A model generated the notes under the pieces. It was not told the DNA's origin, did not search any database, and saw only the letters and a list, made by a program, of their open reading frames with translations. Positions 8,967 through 17,101 of a DNA stretch of 64,000 nt are shown here, piece after piece (within the stretch, counting starts at the first letter, position 1; every line of letters begins with the position of its first letter). Made by a program: the position numbers and the translations under genes. Origin of the DNA: Actinocorallia herbida (GTDB lineage: Bacteria > Actinomycetota > Actinomycetes > Streptosporangiales > Streptosporangiaceae); the NCBI RefSeq assembly GCF_003751225.1, contig NZ_RJKE01000001.1:3162001-3226000 (forward strand). Direction: 5' to 3'.

Positions 8967-8987
8967 TAACTTACAGAATGTAACTTA
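8967..8987. promoter_or_regulatory. Putative TetR operator between reductase operon and TetR gene
   Basis: The dyad TTACAGAATGTAA (8971-8983) is a perfect 5-bp inverted repeat with a 3-bp spacer, and it is nested in a direct repeat of TAACTTA (8967-8973 and 8981-8987). It overlaps the proposed -10 region of the minus-strand operon and lies 20 bp upstream of the TetR start. The placement suggests autoregulation plus control of the operon. Confidence 0.6.
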
Positions 8988-9006
8988 TTCGGACAAGGGG
9001 GAGATC

Positions 9007-9582
9007 GTGGGCGCGAGGAAGCGGCTGAGCGGCCCGGAGCGGCGTGCCCAGATCCTCGACGTGACCCGTGCGCTCGTCGTCGGCGAGGGGTACCACGCGG
9101 TCGGGATCGAGCGGGTCGCCGAGGCGTGCGGGGTCACCCGGACCGTCATCTACCAGCAGTTCACGAGCCTGCCCGGCCTGCTCGTCGCGCTCATCGACCG
9201 CGAGGTGGACCTCGCCTTCGCCGGGTTCCGCAAGGCCGCGGCCAGGCCCGTCCCGGAGGGCGAGGACCCCTTCACCTGGGCGCTCGCGGGCATCCTCGAA
9301 GCCGTCGCCGCTGCCCCGGACACCTGGCGTCTGTTCCTGCTGCCCGCCGAGGGCGGCCCGCCCGCGCTCCACGAACGGCTGGCCCAGGCCCGCGCCGTCA
9401 CCCGGGCGAGCCTCCAGCCCCTCACCGCGCAGCACCCCGACCCGGCCCTCGCCGGCCGCGTCCTGCACGCGGTCGCCGACGAGCTGGTCCGCCTCCACCT
9501 CACCGAGCCGGACACCTACCCGGTCGACCGGCTGCTCGCCCAGGCGCGGCCGCTCGCGCGCGCGATCCGCGCTCCGGCCTGA
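9007..9582 (+). CDS. TetR family transcriptional regulator
   Basis: This 191-residue regulator has an N-terminal helix-turn-helix (residues about 30-50: GIERVAEACGVTRTVIYQQF) and a variable ligand-binding C-terminus. The GTG at 9007 has GGGGGAG 4 nt upstream; the longer open frame upstream overlaps the reductase gene and is not expected. It is divergent from the reductase/DUF1214/sulfotransferase operon and most probably represses it through the palindrome at 8971-8983. The ligand is unknown. Its stop is 2 bp from the aminotransferase stop, so the two genes converge. Confidence 0.85.
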   Translation: MGARKRLSGPERRAQILDVTRALVVGEGYHAVGIERVAEACGVTRTVIYQQFTSLPGLLVALIDREVDLAFAGFRKAAARPVPEGEDPFTWALAGILEAVAAAPDTWRLFLLPAEGGPPALHERLAQARAVTRASLQPLTAQHPDPALAGRVLHAVADELVRLHLTEPDTYPVDRLLAQARPLARAIRAPA

Positions 9583-9584
9583 CG

Positions 9585-10832
9585 TCAGGGCTCACGCACG
9601 GTGGCGAGGACGCCATCGAGGCGCCGGAGGGACGCGGCGATCCAGGGGAGCGCCTCGGGCTCCGGGGAGGCCAGCGCGGCCAGGCGCTGCTCGGTGTCGC
9701 CGTACAGGAGGCTCGTCGCGACCCGGAAGCGCAGCGCGGCGGGGTCGTCGCCGAAGACGTCGCCCGGGAGCAGAGCGAGGCCGTGCCGGTCCAGGAGGTG
9801 GCGGCCGAGGTCGGCGGCGGTCGCGAGGCCGAGCGCGGTGACGGCGGGGCGCAGCGGCGCGAAGTCCGGGTAGAGGTAGAAGCCCGCGCTCGGCGGCCGG
9901 ACCAGCGCCCCGGACGCCTCGAAGACGCTTGCGACGGCCCGCGCGACCCGCCCGTGCAGCCGCCGGCTCTCCGCGACGCGCCGGAGGATCGGCTCCGGCT
10001 CGTCCAGCGCGTACTCGGCGGCGGCCTGCATCGGGGCCGCCACGTTGGACCAGACCTCCGAGGCGATGCCGCGCAGCGCGTCCCGCCGGCGGTGGCCCTC
10101 GGGCGAGTCGGGCGTGCGCAGGAAGCCGACGCGCCAGCCGCCCAGCGCGAGGTTCTTGGAGAGCCCCGCGGTCACGATCGTGCGGTCGGGCAGGAGGCTC
10201 GCCGGGCTGAGGACGCCGCTCCCGTCGTGCACGAGGTCCCGGTAGATCTCGTCGGAGACGACGACGAGCCCCTGCCGGTCGGCGATCGCGCAGACCGCCT
10301 CGACGACGGACGGCGGGGCGAGCGTGCCCGTCGGATTGTCCGGCAGCGTCACGACGAGGATCCGCGGGTCCGCGCCCTCGGCCCGCGCCCGGTCCAGCGC
10401 ACCGGCCAGCAGGTCCGGATCCGGCACGCCGCCGCACCCGGCCGGGACCGGCACCCCGATGACGCGCCTGCCGAGCAGTGCGGCCTGCGCCGCGTACGTC
10501 ACCCACGACGGCACGGGCAGCACGACGTCGCCGTCGAGGGCCGCGAGCGCCGCGAAGAGCAGCGGCTTGCTGCCGGGGGCGAAGAGGATCTGGTCCGGAT
10601 CGGTCGCCAGCCCGCGCCGAGTCCAGTACCCGGCCGCGGCCCGCCGCGCGCCCTCGTCGCCCGCGACCGGCGCGTACCTGTTGTCCGCGGCGTTCTCGCG
10701 CAGCAGCTCCACGAGCCGCGGGTGCGCGGGCAGCCCGGCCTCCCCGAACCCCAGATGGAGCACGTCGCGCCCGTCCCGCCGCAGCGCCCGCACCCTCTCG
10801 TTGATCTCCAGCGTCGCGGAATGGGGGATCAC
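9585..10832 (-). CDS. Class I/II PLP-dependent aminotransferase
   Basis: This 415-residue fold-type I aminotransferase carries the PLP-lysine region TAGLSKNLALGGWRVGF, the Asn/Pro cofactor motif LPDNPTGTL, and SDEIYRDLVHDG with the Asp that contacts the pyridine nitrogen. It resembles AspC-like enzymes that move an amino group between an amino acid and 2-oxoglutarate. I chose GTG 10832 because GAGGAGG sits 6 nt before it; the GTG five codons upstream has no ribosome-binding site. No pathway partner lies beside it, so the substrate is open. Confidence 0.85.
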   Translation of the reverse strand: MIPHSATLEINERVRALRRDGRDVLHLGFGEAGLPAHPRLVELLRENAADNRYAPVAGDEGARRAAAGYWTRRGLATDPDQILFAPGSKPLLFAALAALDGDVVLPVPSWVTYAAQAALLGRRVIGVPVPAGCGGVPDPDLLAGALDRARAEGADPRILVVTLPDNPTGTLAPPSVVEAVCAIADRQGLVVVSDEIYRDLVHDGSGVLSPASLLPDRTIVTAGLSKNLALGGWRVGFLRTPDSPEGHRRRDALRGIASEVWSNVAAPMQAAAEYALDEPEPILRRVAESRRLHGRVARAVASVFEASGALVRPPSAGFYLYPDFAPLRPAVTALGLATAADLGRHLLDRHGLALLPGDVFGDDPAALRFRVATSLLYGDTEQRLAALASPEPEALPWIAASLRRLDGVLATVREP

Positions 10833-10949
10833 CGGCAGCCTCCTCACCGAAGCACATGGGGACTGGTCCCGCCCCCTCCCATGGCTACCCGACCCCCCGC
10901 GCCACCGCCATGGTGATCTTGACCACCGGCACGGCCGGGACCGGATCGC

Positions 10950-11516
10950 TCAGCTCAGGCCCGCGCAGGCCGCGGCCACGAGGAGGAACACGAGGGCCGC
11001 GAGCAGCCAGAGCATCGCCACCCGCAGCCTCCGGTAGCGGTATCCGTGCAGGCGGCCGCATCTCCACAGCTCGGCGACCGCCTGATCGAGCACGTCCGCG
11101 GAGGGCGCTTCCGTCGCCATGCGCCGGAAATCCTCGAAGGACTCGCCCGCCCTCCCGTATTCGGCGAAACAGTAAAGGGGCGCGGTGGGCGTGTCCGGTT
11201 CGCCGAAGTGCCGCTCCCAGGAGCGCACGGTCACCAGGGCCAGGACGGCGTTCGAGGCCGAGATCGCGACGCAGCCCAGCACCGTGAGCGCGAGCAGCAC
11301 GAGGACGATGTCGGGCTTCCCCCCGCTGAGCGAGAGCACCACCGCGACCCCGGCGACGACCAGGGCGTCGGTGCTCAGGACCGTACCGCCGCGGGCGGCC
11401 ACCCCGGCGCGCATCTGGTCCCCGCGCAGCAGGTGCCAGTGCACCCGCGCGAGGCCCTCGTCGACGGACAGGGCATCTTGCCGAGGAATGGGACCGGAGG
11501 AGGGGGAGGCCACCAC
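10950..11516 (-). CDS. Small three-helix membrane protein, possibly Pycsar-effector-like (DUF5706)
   Basis: The 188-residue protein has a charged amphipathic N-terminus (LRGDQMRAGVAARGG), two adjacent membrane helices at about residues 48-96, a soluble stretch of about 65 residues containing YRAG/DFRRMATEAP-like sequence, and a C-terminal membrane helix (AMLWLLAALVFLLVAAACAG). This two-plus-one arrangement is reminiscent of the DUF5706/Pycsar-effector fold, but the match is by layout and I am not sure. No nucleotide cyclase is adjacent, which argues against a defence role. GTG 11516 has AAGGAG 6 nt upstream. Confidence 0.6.
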   Translation of the reverse strand: MVASPSSGPIPRQDALSVDEGLARVHWHLLRGDQMRAGVAARGGTVLSTDALVVAGVAVVLSLSGGKPDIVLVLLALTVLGCVAISASNAVLALVTVRSWERHFGEPDTPTAPLYCFAEYGRAGESFEDFRRMATEAPSADVLDQAVAELWRCGRLHGYRYRRLRVAMLWLLAALVFLLVAAACAGLS

Positions 11517-11587
11517 GCGCAACTCCTTTGGTCGGGATCGGGAGGCACCCACTTCGACCCCGACGCCCGTCCATCCGGTTTCCCTGA

Positions 11588-11621
11588 CGGCCTGCCTGTC
11601 CGTGTCCGGACAGGCAGGCCG
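11588..11621. terminator. Perfect 15-bp hairpin
   Basis: Arms of 15 bp (11588-11602 and 11607-11621) are separated by the 4-nt loop TGTC. It lies between the FAD oxidase stop and the start of the small membrane gene and is the second of two tandem hairpins, giving a strong transcription block. Confidence 0.75.
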
Positions 11622-11650
11622 GTTGCCGACGGGACCGGCGGGCGCGGCGG

Positions 11651-11690
11651 CCGGCCTCCGCCGTGCGTGAGCGCGGACGGCGGAGGCCGG
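11651..11690. terminator. 14-bp GC hairpin after the FAD oxidase
   Basis: Perfect 14-bp arms (11651-11664 and 11677-11690) enclose a 12-nt loop, 13 bp past the stop of the minus-strand FAD oxidase. Together with 11588-11621 it forms a double terminator. Confidence 0.7.
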
Positions 11691-11703
11691 TGAAGCGGGT
11701 CCG

Positions 11704-13086
11704 TCAGTGCCCGCAGCCGAAACGGAACAGCCCGGAGGGGTCGTACGCGGCCTTGACCGCGCGGAGGCGGTCGCGGACGGCGGGGGGCCAGGCCGCCGCG
11801 ATGTCGGCGGGCGAGGGAGCGGAGCCCAGGAAGTTGGGCAGGGCCGCGTCGCGCGAGCAGGGCCGGAGGGCGTCGATGACGCGGGCCCCGGCGGGCGCGA
11901 CGAGGGAGGTCAGCTCCTCGGGCGGCGGCGCGCCGACGACGAGGAGGGAGTAGACCGCGTCGCGGCCTCCGACCGCGTTGCCGCCCTCCGGCTGACGGGA
12001 CAGGGCCCCGCCGAGCTGCCGGATCTCCACCATGAACGGCGGCTCGTCGGCGTCGGCGCCCGCGGTCTTCACCAGCGCGCCGAGCGCGGTCTCGGGCAGG
12101 TCGTCGAAGAGCAGGCCGCGCTCCCACACGGGCATCGGGTCGGTCGGATCGGCGTGGACGGAACCGATGGCGGCGAAGGGGATCTCGCCCGTCCCGTCGA
12201 GGACCGGCCGGACCTCGCCGAGCGCGCCGTGCAGCCGGACGAGCAGCGCCGCGCCCTCTTCGGGCGCGCCGACGTGCGCGTACCTGACCGCGACGACGAA
12301 CCTGCCGCGCAGCGGCTCGGGCAGCTCGGGCAGCGGCGGCAGGCGCAGCAGCGCGACCGAGGTCGTCGACCGCTCCGGCAGCTCGGCCGACCAGTTCCGC
12401 CAGGCGCGCAGGACCTCGGGCGCGTCCTCGCCCGCGTAGTACACGGCGCCCGCGAACAGGCTCCGCACCGAGAACAGCCCGACCGTCATCGACGTGACGA
12501 TCCCGAAGCCGCCCTTGCCGCCGCGCAGCGCCCAGAAGAGGTCGGGCTCGTGCGCGGCGTCGACCTGCCGGATCCGTCCGTCGGCGGTGACGACCTCCAA
12601 GGCCCGCACGTGGTCGGCGGCGTACCCGAGCGCCCGGCCGACGGGGCTCAGCCCGCCGCCGAGGGTGTAGCCGACGACGCCGACGGCGGGCGCGGAACCC
12701 GTCAGCGGGGCGAGCCCGTGCGGCGCCGCGGCCTCCAGCAGCGCGCCGAACCGGACGCCCGCGCCGATCCGCGCGGTCCGCGCGACCGGGTCGATCGCGA
12801 TGTGGTCGAGCGCCGCGGTGTTGACCAGCAGGGCCCCTTCGTCCGGCCCGACGGCGCCGTGCCCGGTGGCCTGGACGGCGACCGGGAGCCGGTGCCGCCG
12901 CGCGAACCGGACGGCGGCCGCGACGTCCGCCGCGTCCTGCGCGACGGCGACGAGCGCGGGCCGGCGCGGTACCGCGAGGTTGAAGGGGGCGACCGCTTCC
13001 GCGTACCCCTCCTCGCCGGGCGCCAGGACGGCCCCCGCCATCAGCGCCCGCAGGTCGGGCGCGGCGGCCCCCGAGAACGTGTGCAT
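11704..13086 (-). CDS. FAD-binding oxidoreductase, berberine-bridge-enzyme type
   Basis: This 460-residue flavoenzyme has a PCMH-type FAD domain in the N-terminal half and a C-terminal BBE segment (VKAAYDPSGLFRFGCGH). The ATGHGAVGP motif supplies the His expected to bind FAD covalently. The second, Cys-containing linkage of bicovalent members is not seen, because the corresponding region reads GVVGYTLGGG, so a monocovalent flavin is likely. Such enzymes oxidise alcohols, sugars or alkaloid-like metabolites with O2. ATG 13086 has GAAGGAGG upstream. It is divergent from the first SARP regulator and its promoter shares the direct-repeat region 13140-13175, suggesting control by that regulator. 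Confidence 0.88.
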   Translation of the reverse strand: MHTFSGAAAPDLRALMAGAVLAPGEEGYAEAVAPFNLAVPRRPALVAVAQDAADVAAAVRFARRHRLPVAVQATGHGAVGPDEGALLVNTAALDHIAIDPVARTARIGAGVRFGALLEAAAPHGLAPLTGSAPAVGVVGYTLGGGLSPVGRALGYAADHVRALEVVTADGRIRQVDAAHEPDLFWALRGGKGGFGIVTSMTVGLFSVRSLFAGAVYYAGEDAPEVLRAWRNWSAELPERSTTSVALLRLPPLPELPEPLRGRFVVAVRYAHVGAPEEGAALLVRLHGALGEVRPVLDGTGEIPFAAIGSVHADPTDPMPVWERGLLFDDLPETALGALVKTAGADADEPPFMVEIRQLGGALSRQPEGGNAVGGRDAVYSLLVVGAPPPEELTSLVAPAGARVIDALRPCSRDAALPNFLGSAPSPADIAAAWPPAVRDRLRAVKAAYDPSGLFRFGCGH

Positions 13087-13139
13087 GCTGCTCCTCCTTC
13101 GACGCCCCCGGTGGGCGTCTGTCACATTTCTCGCAGGAG

Positions 13140-13175
13140 CCACTTGCTGTTCGATGGCATCCCACTTGCGGTCCG
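13140..13175. promoter_or_regulatory. 22-bp-period direct repeats, candidate SARP binding site
   Basis: CCACTTGCTGTTCG (13140-13153) and CCACTTGCGGTCCG (13162-13175) match at 12 of 14 positions and start exactly 22 bp apart. A partial inverted copy (CCGCAAGCGGG) follows at 13188-13198. SARP proteins are known to bind heptamer direct repeats spaced by 11 or 22 bp just upstream of target promoters, and this block lies between a SARP gene and its divergent oxidase. Confidence 0.6.
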
Positions 13176-13216
13176 AAGGTGCGAAAGCCGCAAGCGGGAC
13201 GGTGGATCATGGGGGC

Positions 13217-16200
13217 ATGACCCCCGTTCCGTTCCGGGTGCTCGGTCCGCTCGAGGTCGCCGACGCCGCAGGCACGCCCGTCAAGCTCGGTGGCGGCCGC
13301 CGGACCCTGCTGGCGCTGCTGCTGTCCGAGCCCGGCAGGGTCGTGTCGATGGACCGGATCGCCGAGGCGCTGTGGCACGGCAGCCCGCCCCCGTCCGCGC
13401 ACGGCGCCGTCCTCGCGCACGTCTCCCACCTGCGCCGCGCGCTCGACCCCGGCCGCGCGGGGCCCAGCCGGATCGTCACACGCGCCCCCGGCTACGTCCT
13501 CACCGCCGAACCGGCCGAGCTCGACGCCCTGCGGTTCGCCGACCTCCTCGGGGAGGGCGAGGCGAAGCTGGCGGACGGTGACGCCGCGGGGGCGCTGCGC
13601 CGGCTGGGCGAGGCGCTCGGCCTGTGGCGGGGTGGACCGTTCGCCGGAATCGAGGCCGACCCCGAGCTCGCCGTGCGCGTCGCGGAGCTGGAGGAACAGC
13701 GGCTGCGCGCGGTGGAGCTGCGCACCGAGGCGCTGCTGCGGCTCGACCGCACCGCCGAGGCCGCCGCCGAGGCCGAGACGCTGGTCCGGGAGCGGCCGCT
13801 GCGCGAGCGGTCGTGGGAGCTGCTGATGCGCGCCCGCTACCGGGACGGCCGCCAGGCCGACGCGCTCACCGCATACCAGGAGTGCCGCGACCTCCTCGAC
13901 GCCGAACTCGGCCTCGAACCGGGACCCGCGCTGCGCGACCTCCAGTTCGCGGTCCTGCGCCGCGACCCCGCCCTGGACGCCGTGCCCGCGCCCGCGATGC
14001 CGGAACCGGAGTCGCGGCTCGTCGGACGGGAGCGCGAACTCGCCGCGATCGCCGACGCCGTCGCCGGGGCCGCGCGCGGAAGCGGGCGGATGGTGCTGCT
14101 GGAGGGCGAGGCGGGCATCGGGAAGACCTCGGTCGCCGAAGCCGGCGCGGCCCGCGCGCGCGGTGTCCGGGTCGTGTGGGCACGGACCGTCGAGGACCTC
14201 GGCGCGCCCGCGCTCTGGCTCTGGGAGCAGGTCCTCGCCGACCTGGGCCTGCCCGCGCGTCCCGCCCTCACGGCCGACGGGGACGGCACGGCGGACCCCG
14301 CGGTGGCGCGGTTCCGGCTGCTGGAAGGCGTGGTCCGAGCTCTGCTCGCGGCAGTCCGGGAGCGGCCGCTGCTGCTGGTGCTCGAAGACCTCCAGTGGGC
14401 CGACGCCGGCTCGCTCCAGGTGCTGCGGCTGCTCGCCGCGCGGCTCGGCACCGCGGCGTGCTCGGTCGTCGCGACGAGCCGCGAAGGGGACGCCGCCGAC
14501 CCGTCCGCGCTGGACGCCGCCCGCACCGCGCTCGGCCGGGAGCGGGCCGTCCGGCGGATGTCGCTCCGGCCGTTCTCCCTCGCCGAGGTCGAGGAGTTCC
14601 TGGGCGAGGACCGCGAGCACGCCGACGTCCTGCGGGAGAGGACCGGAGGCAACCCCTTCTTCCTGACCGAGATGGTGCGGTTGCTGTCCGGACGGGACGC
14701 CGCGGCCGAGGACGGGCCCGTGCCCTCGACGGTCCGGGACGTCGTCGAGCACAGGTTCCAGCGCCTGCCCGTGGCGACCCGGCGGGTCCTGCGGCTCGCC
14801 GCCCTCGCCGGGGCCGACCTGGACCCGCGCGTCCTCGGCCACGCCGTCTCCGGAGAGGTCACCGAGGCGCTGGAGCCCGCGCTACGGGCCGGACTCCTCC
14901 AGCACGATCCGGACGACTGGAGCTGGCGGTTCGCGCACGACATCGCCCGCGACGCGCTCGCGTCGGCGCTCAGCCCCGTGCACAGGGCCGAACTGCACGG
15001 GCTGCTCGCCGACGCCGTCGCCGCGGTCTACGGCGGTGTCCCGCAGCACGCCGAGGAGCTGGCCAGGCACCGGTTCCACGCGGCGCGGGGCGGCGCGTCG
15101 GAGGCCGCCTACCTGGCTTGCACGGAGGCCGCAGACCTGGCCCGCCGCCGCCTCGCCCCCGACCAGGCGGCCCGGCACCGCGAACGCGCGCTCGCCGCGC
15201 TGCCGCCGGGCGACGACCGGCGCTTCGCCGCCCTCATCGCGCTCACCGAGGAGCAGCGGCTGTCCGGCGACCTCCAGATCGCCTTCGCCACCTTGGACGA
15301 GGCGCTGGCCGAGGCCGGCGGCGACCGGGAGCGCGCCGCGCGGGCCGCGGGCGTCCTCGGTTGGGTGACGCTGTGGAACTGGCGTCCCTTCGGCGTCGTC
15401 GATCACGCCATGGCCGACCGGCTGCGTGATCTCCTGACCGACGAGCACGGGCCGCGCCGCCGCGCCGAACTGCTCGGCACCCTCGCCGTCGAGCTGTACT
15501 ACGGGCCCGAGCGCGTCGACGGGCGGGCCGAGGCACTCGCCGCCGAGGCCGTGGGGCTGGCGCGCGGGCTCGGTGATCCGGAACTGCTCGGCAGGGTGCT
15601 CAACAACCACGTCATGGCCGCCTGGACCCCGGAAGCCGACGACCGCCGTCTCGCCTCGCTCGACGAGTCCCTGGCCCTGGCCGGGAAGGGCCTGCCGCGC
15701 GCCACCGAGGTCGTCGCGCGGATGCACCGGCTGACCCTGCACCTGCGGCACGGCAGGGCCGCGGAGTTCCGGGCGGACCTGGAGGTCTGCGCGGCCCTCG
15801 CCCCGACGCTCGGGGTCACCGAGATCGAGGTCCAGACCGATTACCAGCGGGCCTGCTTCGCCGCGCTCCAGGGCGACTGGGAGACCGCAGAGGAGATCGG
15901 CGCCCAGGCGTTCCGCACCCACCGCAGGACCAGCATGTGGGGCGCGCTGTTCGCGCACCGGATGCAGCGGGTCGCGCTCGCCTACGCCCGCGGCCGCGAA
16001 GCCGACCTCGCCTCCCTCGCCGACGAACTCGCCGAAGCCGCCGTGCGGGACGAGCACGCGGTGCTGCGCCCGACGGCGGTCCGGCTGCTCACCGACCTCG
16101 GCGAGCACACCCACGCCCGCACCCTGCTGCGCCGCTGGGGTCTGGACCGCCTCCCCGACGCCCACGACTGGCACTCCGACTTCCAGCTCGCCGAACTCGC

Positions 16201-16417
16201 CGCCACGGCCGCCGCCCTCGGCGTCCCCGACCCCGCCGCGGCCTACCGCGCCCTGCTCCCCTTCGCGGGCCGCCTGGTCGTCGCGGGCAGCGCCCTGGCC
16301 TGCCGCGGCTCCTTCCACCGGATCCTCGCCGACCTCGCCGACCGCCTGGACGAACCGGAGGCCGCCGCCCGGCATCGTGCGGCGCCGCCGCCGCCCTTCC
16401 CTGCGTTCACTCCCTGA
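13217..16417 (+). CDS. Large AfsR/SARP-type regulator (BTAD + AAA ATPase + helical repeats)
   Basis: This 1066-residue protein begins with an OmpR-type winged-helix DNA-binding domain (VLGPLEVADAAGTPVKLGGG, residues about 6-95) and a bacterial transcriptional activation domain to about residue 250 (LWRGGPFAGIEADPEL, ELGLEPGPALRDLQ). A signalling ATPase follows, with Walker A EGEAGIGKTS near residue 295, Walker B LLLVLEDLQWAD and sensor TGGNPFFLTEM. The C-terminal ~450 residues are TPR-like helical repeats. Such proteins usually activate nearby secondary-metabolism or redox genes. The immediate candidate target is the divergent FAD oxidase. Its 3' end overlaps the convergent TetR gene by 11 bp. 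Confidence 0.9.
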   Translation: MTPVPFRVLGPLEVADAAGTPVKLGGGRRTLLALLLSEPGRVVSMDRIAEALWHGSPPPSAHGAVLAHVSHLRRALDPGRAGPSRIVTRAPGYVLTAEPAELDALRFADLLGEGEAKLADGDAAGALRRLGEALGLWRGGPFAGIEADPELAVRVAELEEQRLRAVELRTEALLRLDRTAEAAAEAETLVRERPLRERSWELLMRARYRDGRQADALTAYQECRDLLDAELGLEPGPALRDLQFAVLRRDPALDAVPAPAMPEPESRLVGRERELAAIADAVAGAARGSGRMVLLEGEAGIGKTSVAEAGAARARGVRVVWARTVEDLGAPALWLWEQVLADLGLPARPALTADGDGTADPAVARFRLLEGVVRALLAAVRERPLLLVLEDLQWADAGSLQVLRLLAARLGTAACSVVATSREGDAADPSALDAARTALGRERAVRRMSLRPFSLAEVEEFLGEDREHADVLRERTGGNPFFLTEMVRLLSGRDAAAEDGPVPSTVRDVVEHRFQRLPVATRRVLRLAALAGADLDPRVLGHAVSGEVTEALEPALRAGLLQHDPDDWSWRFAHDIARDALASALSPVHRAELHGLLADAVAAVYGGVPQHAEELARHRFHAARGGASEAAYLACTEAADLARRRLAPDQAARHRERALAALPPGDDRRFAALIALTEEQRLSGDLQIAFATLDEALAEAGGDRERAARAAGVLGWVTLWNWRPFGVVDHAMADRLRDLLTDEHGPRRRAELLGTLAVELYYGPERVDGRAEALAAEAVGLARGLGDPELLGRVLNNHVMAAWTPEADDRRLASLDESLALAGKGLPRATEVVARMHRLTLHLRHGRAAEFRADLEVCAALAPTLGVTEIEVQTDYQRACFAALQGDWETAEEIGAQAFRTHRRTSMWGALFAHRMQRVALAYARGREADLASLADELAEAAVRDEHAVLRPTAVRLLTDLGEHTHARTLLRRWGLDRLPDAHDWHSDFQLAELAATAAALGVPDPAAAYRALLPFAGRLVVAGSALACRGSFHRILADLADRLDEPEAAARHRAAPPPPFPAFTP

Positions 16418-17000
16418 GGTCGGCCGTCCCGTCGGCGCGGTCGAGGCCGCCGGTGAGGTAGCGCTGGAGGGTGGGGCCGAGCCAGGCGATGACCGTCTCC
16501 CGGCTCATGGCGACGACCGGGGGCAGCCGCAGCAGGTAGCGGGTGAACGCCAGGCCGAGGACCTGGGTGGCGATCAGGCCGGCCCGGGTGGCGGGCGCGT
16601 CGGGGGCGACCGCGAAGACCGCGGGGGCGAGCTGGACGGTGAAGATCTCGCGCATCCGGTCGGCCGCCGCCGGGTTGGTGACGGCCGCGCGCAGCAGCGC
16701 CTTGAGCGCCTCGTCGTGCTCCCAGCGGTCCATGATGTGCGCCGCGACGGTGCGGCCCAGCTCGTCCGGCGGGACGTGCGCGGCGTCGGGGAGACGGAGG
16801 TCGAACTCGGCGGCGGCGGCGAAGAGCTTGTCCTTGCTGCCGAAGTACCGCATGACCATGGAAGGGTCGATGGCCGCGTCCGCCGCGATCGCGCGGATCG
16901 TGGCCCGCTCGTACCCGTCCTCGGCGAAGCGCTCGCGCGCCGCGTTGAGTATCGCTTCCTTGGTGGCGTCCGAGCGCCGTGCCTTGCCCGCCTTCTCCAT
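16407..17000 (-). CDS. TetR family transcriptional regulator
   Basis: The 197-residue protein has an N-terminal TetR helix-turn-helix (residues about 33-57, ATIRAIAADAAIDPSMVMRYF) and a C-terminal domain with the TetR_C_33-like pattern LAFTRYLLRLPPVVAMSRE. It is divergent from the FAD monooxygenase at 17102, and the 101 bp between them hold three CAAC-N4-GTTG dyads, so it very probably represses that gene and itself. Its stop overlaps the 3' end of the SARP gene. Confidence 0.88.
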   Translation of the reverse strand: MEKAGKARRSDATKEAILNAARERFAEDGYERATIRAIAADAAIDPSMVMRYFGSKDKLFAAAAEFDLRLPDAAHVPPDELGRTVAAHIMDRWEHDEALKALLRAAVTNPAAADRMREIFTVQLAPAVFAVAPDAPATRAGLIATQVLGLAFTRYLLRLPPVVAMSRETVIAWLGPTLQRYLTGGLDRADGTADLRE

Positions 17001-17016
17001 GCCGTCGATGGTAGGC

Positions 17017-17085
17017 CAACAAGCGTTGACACCGCTCCTTCGCGGTGTTCGAATAATGCCAACGGTCGTTGACCAACAGGCGTTG
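17017..17085. promoter_or_regulatory. Three CAAC-N4-GTTG operators
   Basis: Dyads occur at 17017-17028, 17060-17071 and 17074-17085, all fitting CAACNNNCGTTG except that the middle copy reads CAACGGTCGTTG; each is followed by AC. The first lies next to the TetR start, and the other two lie 17-42 bp upstream of the monooxygenase ATG. The last two are centred 14 bp apart, close enough for two dimers on overlapping faces. They are the obvious binding sites for the divergent TetR protein. Confidence 0.7.
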
Positions 17086-17101
17086 ACCCAAAGGAGGAGT
17101 C

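Noticed and set aside
10950-13086. Complete Pycsar defence system
   Set aside because: No nucleotide cyclase gene lies near the membrane protein.
11375-14842. 1,155-codon minus-strand open frame
   Set aside because: It spans the FAD oxidase in another frame and part of the SARP gene antisense; no recognisable domain.
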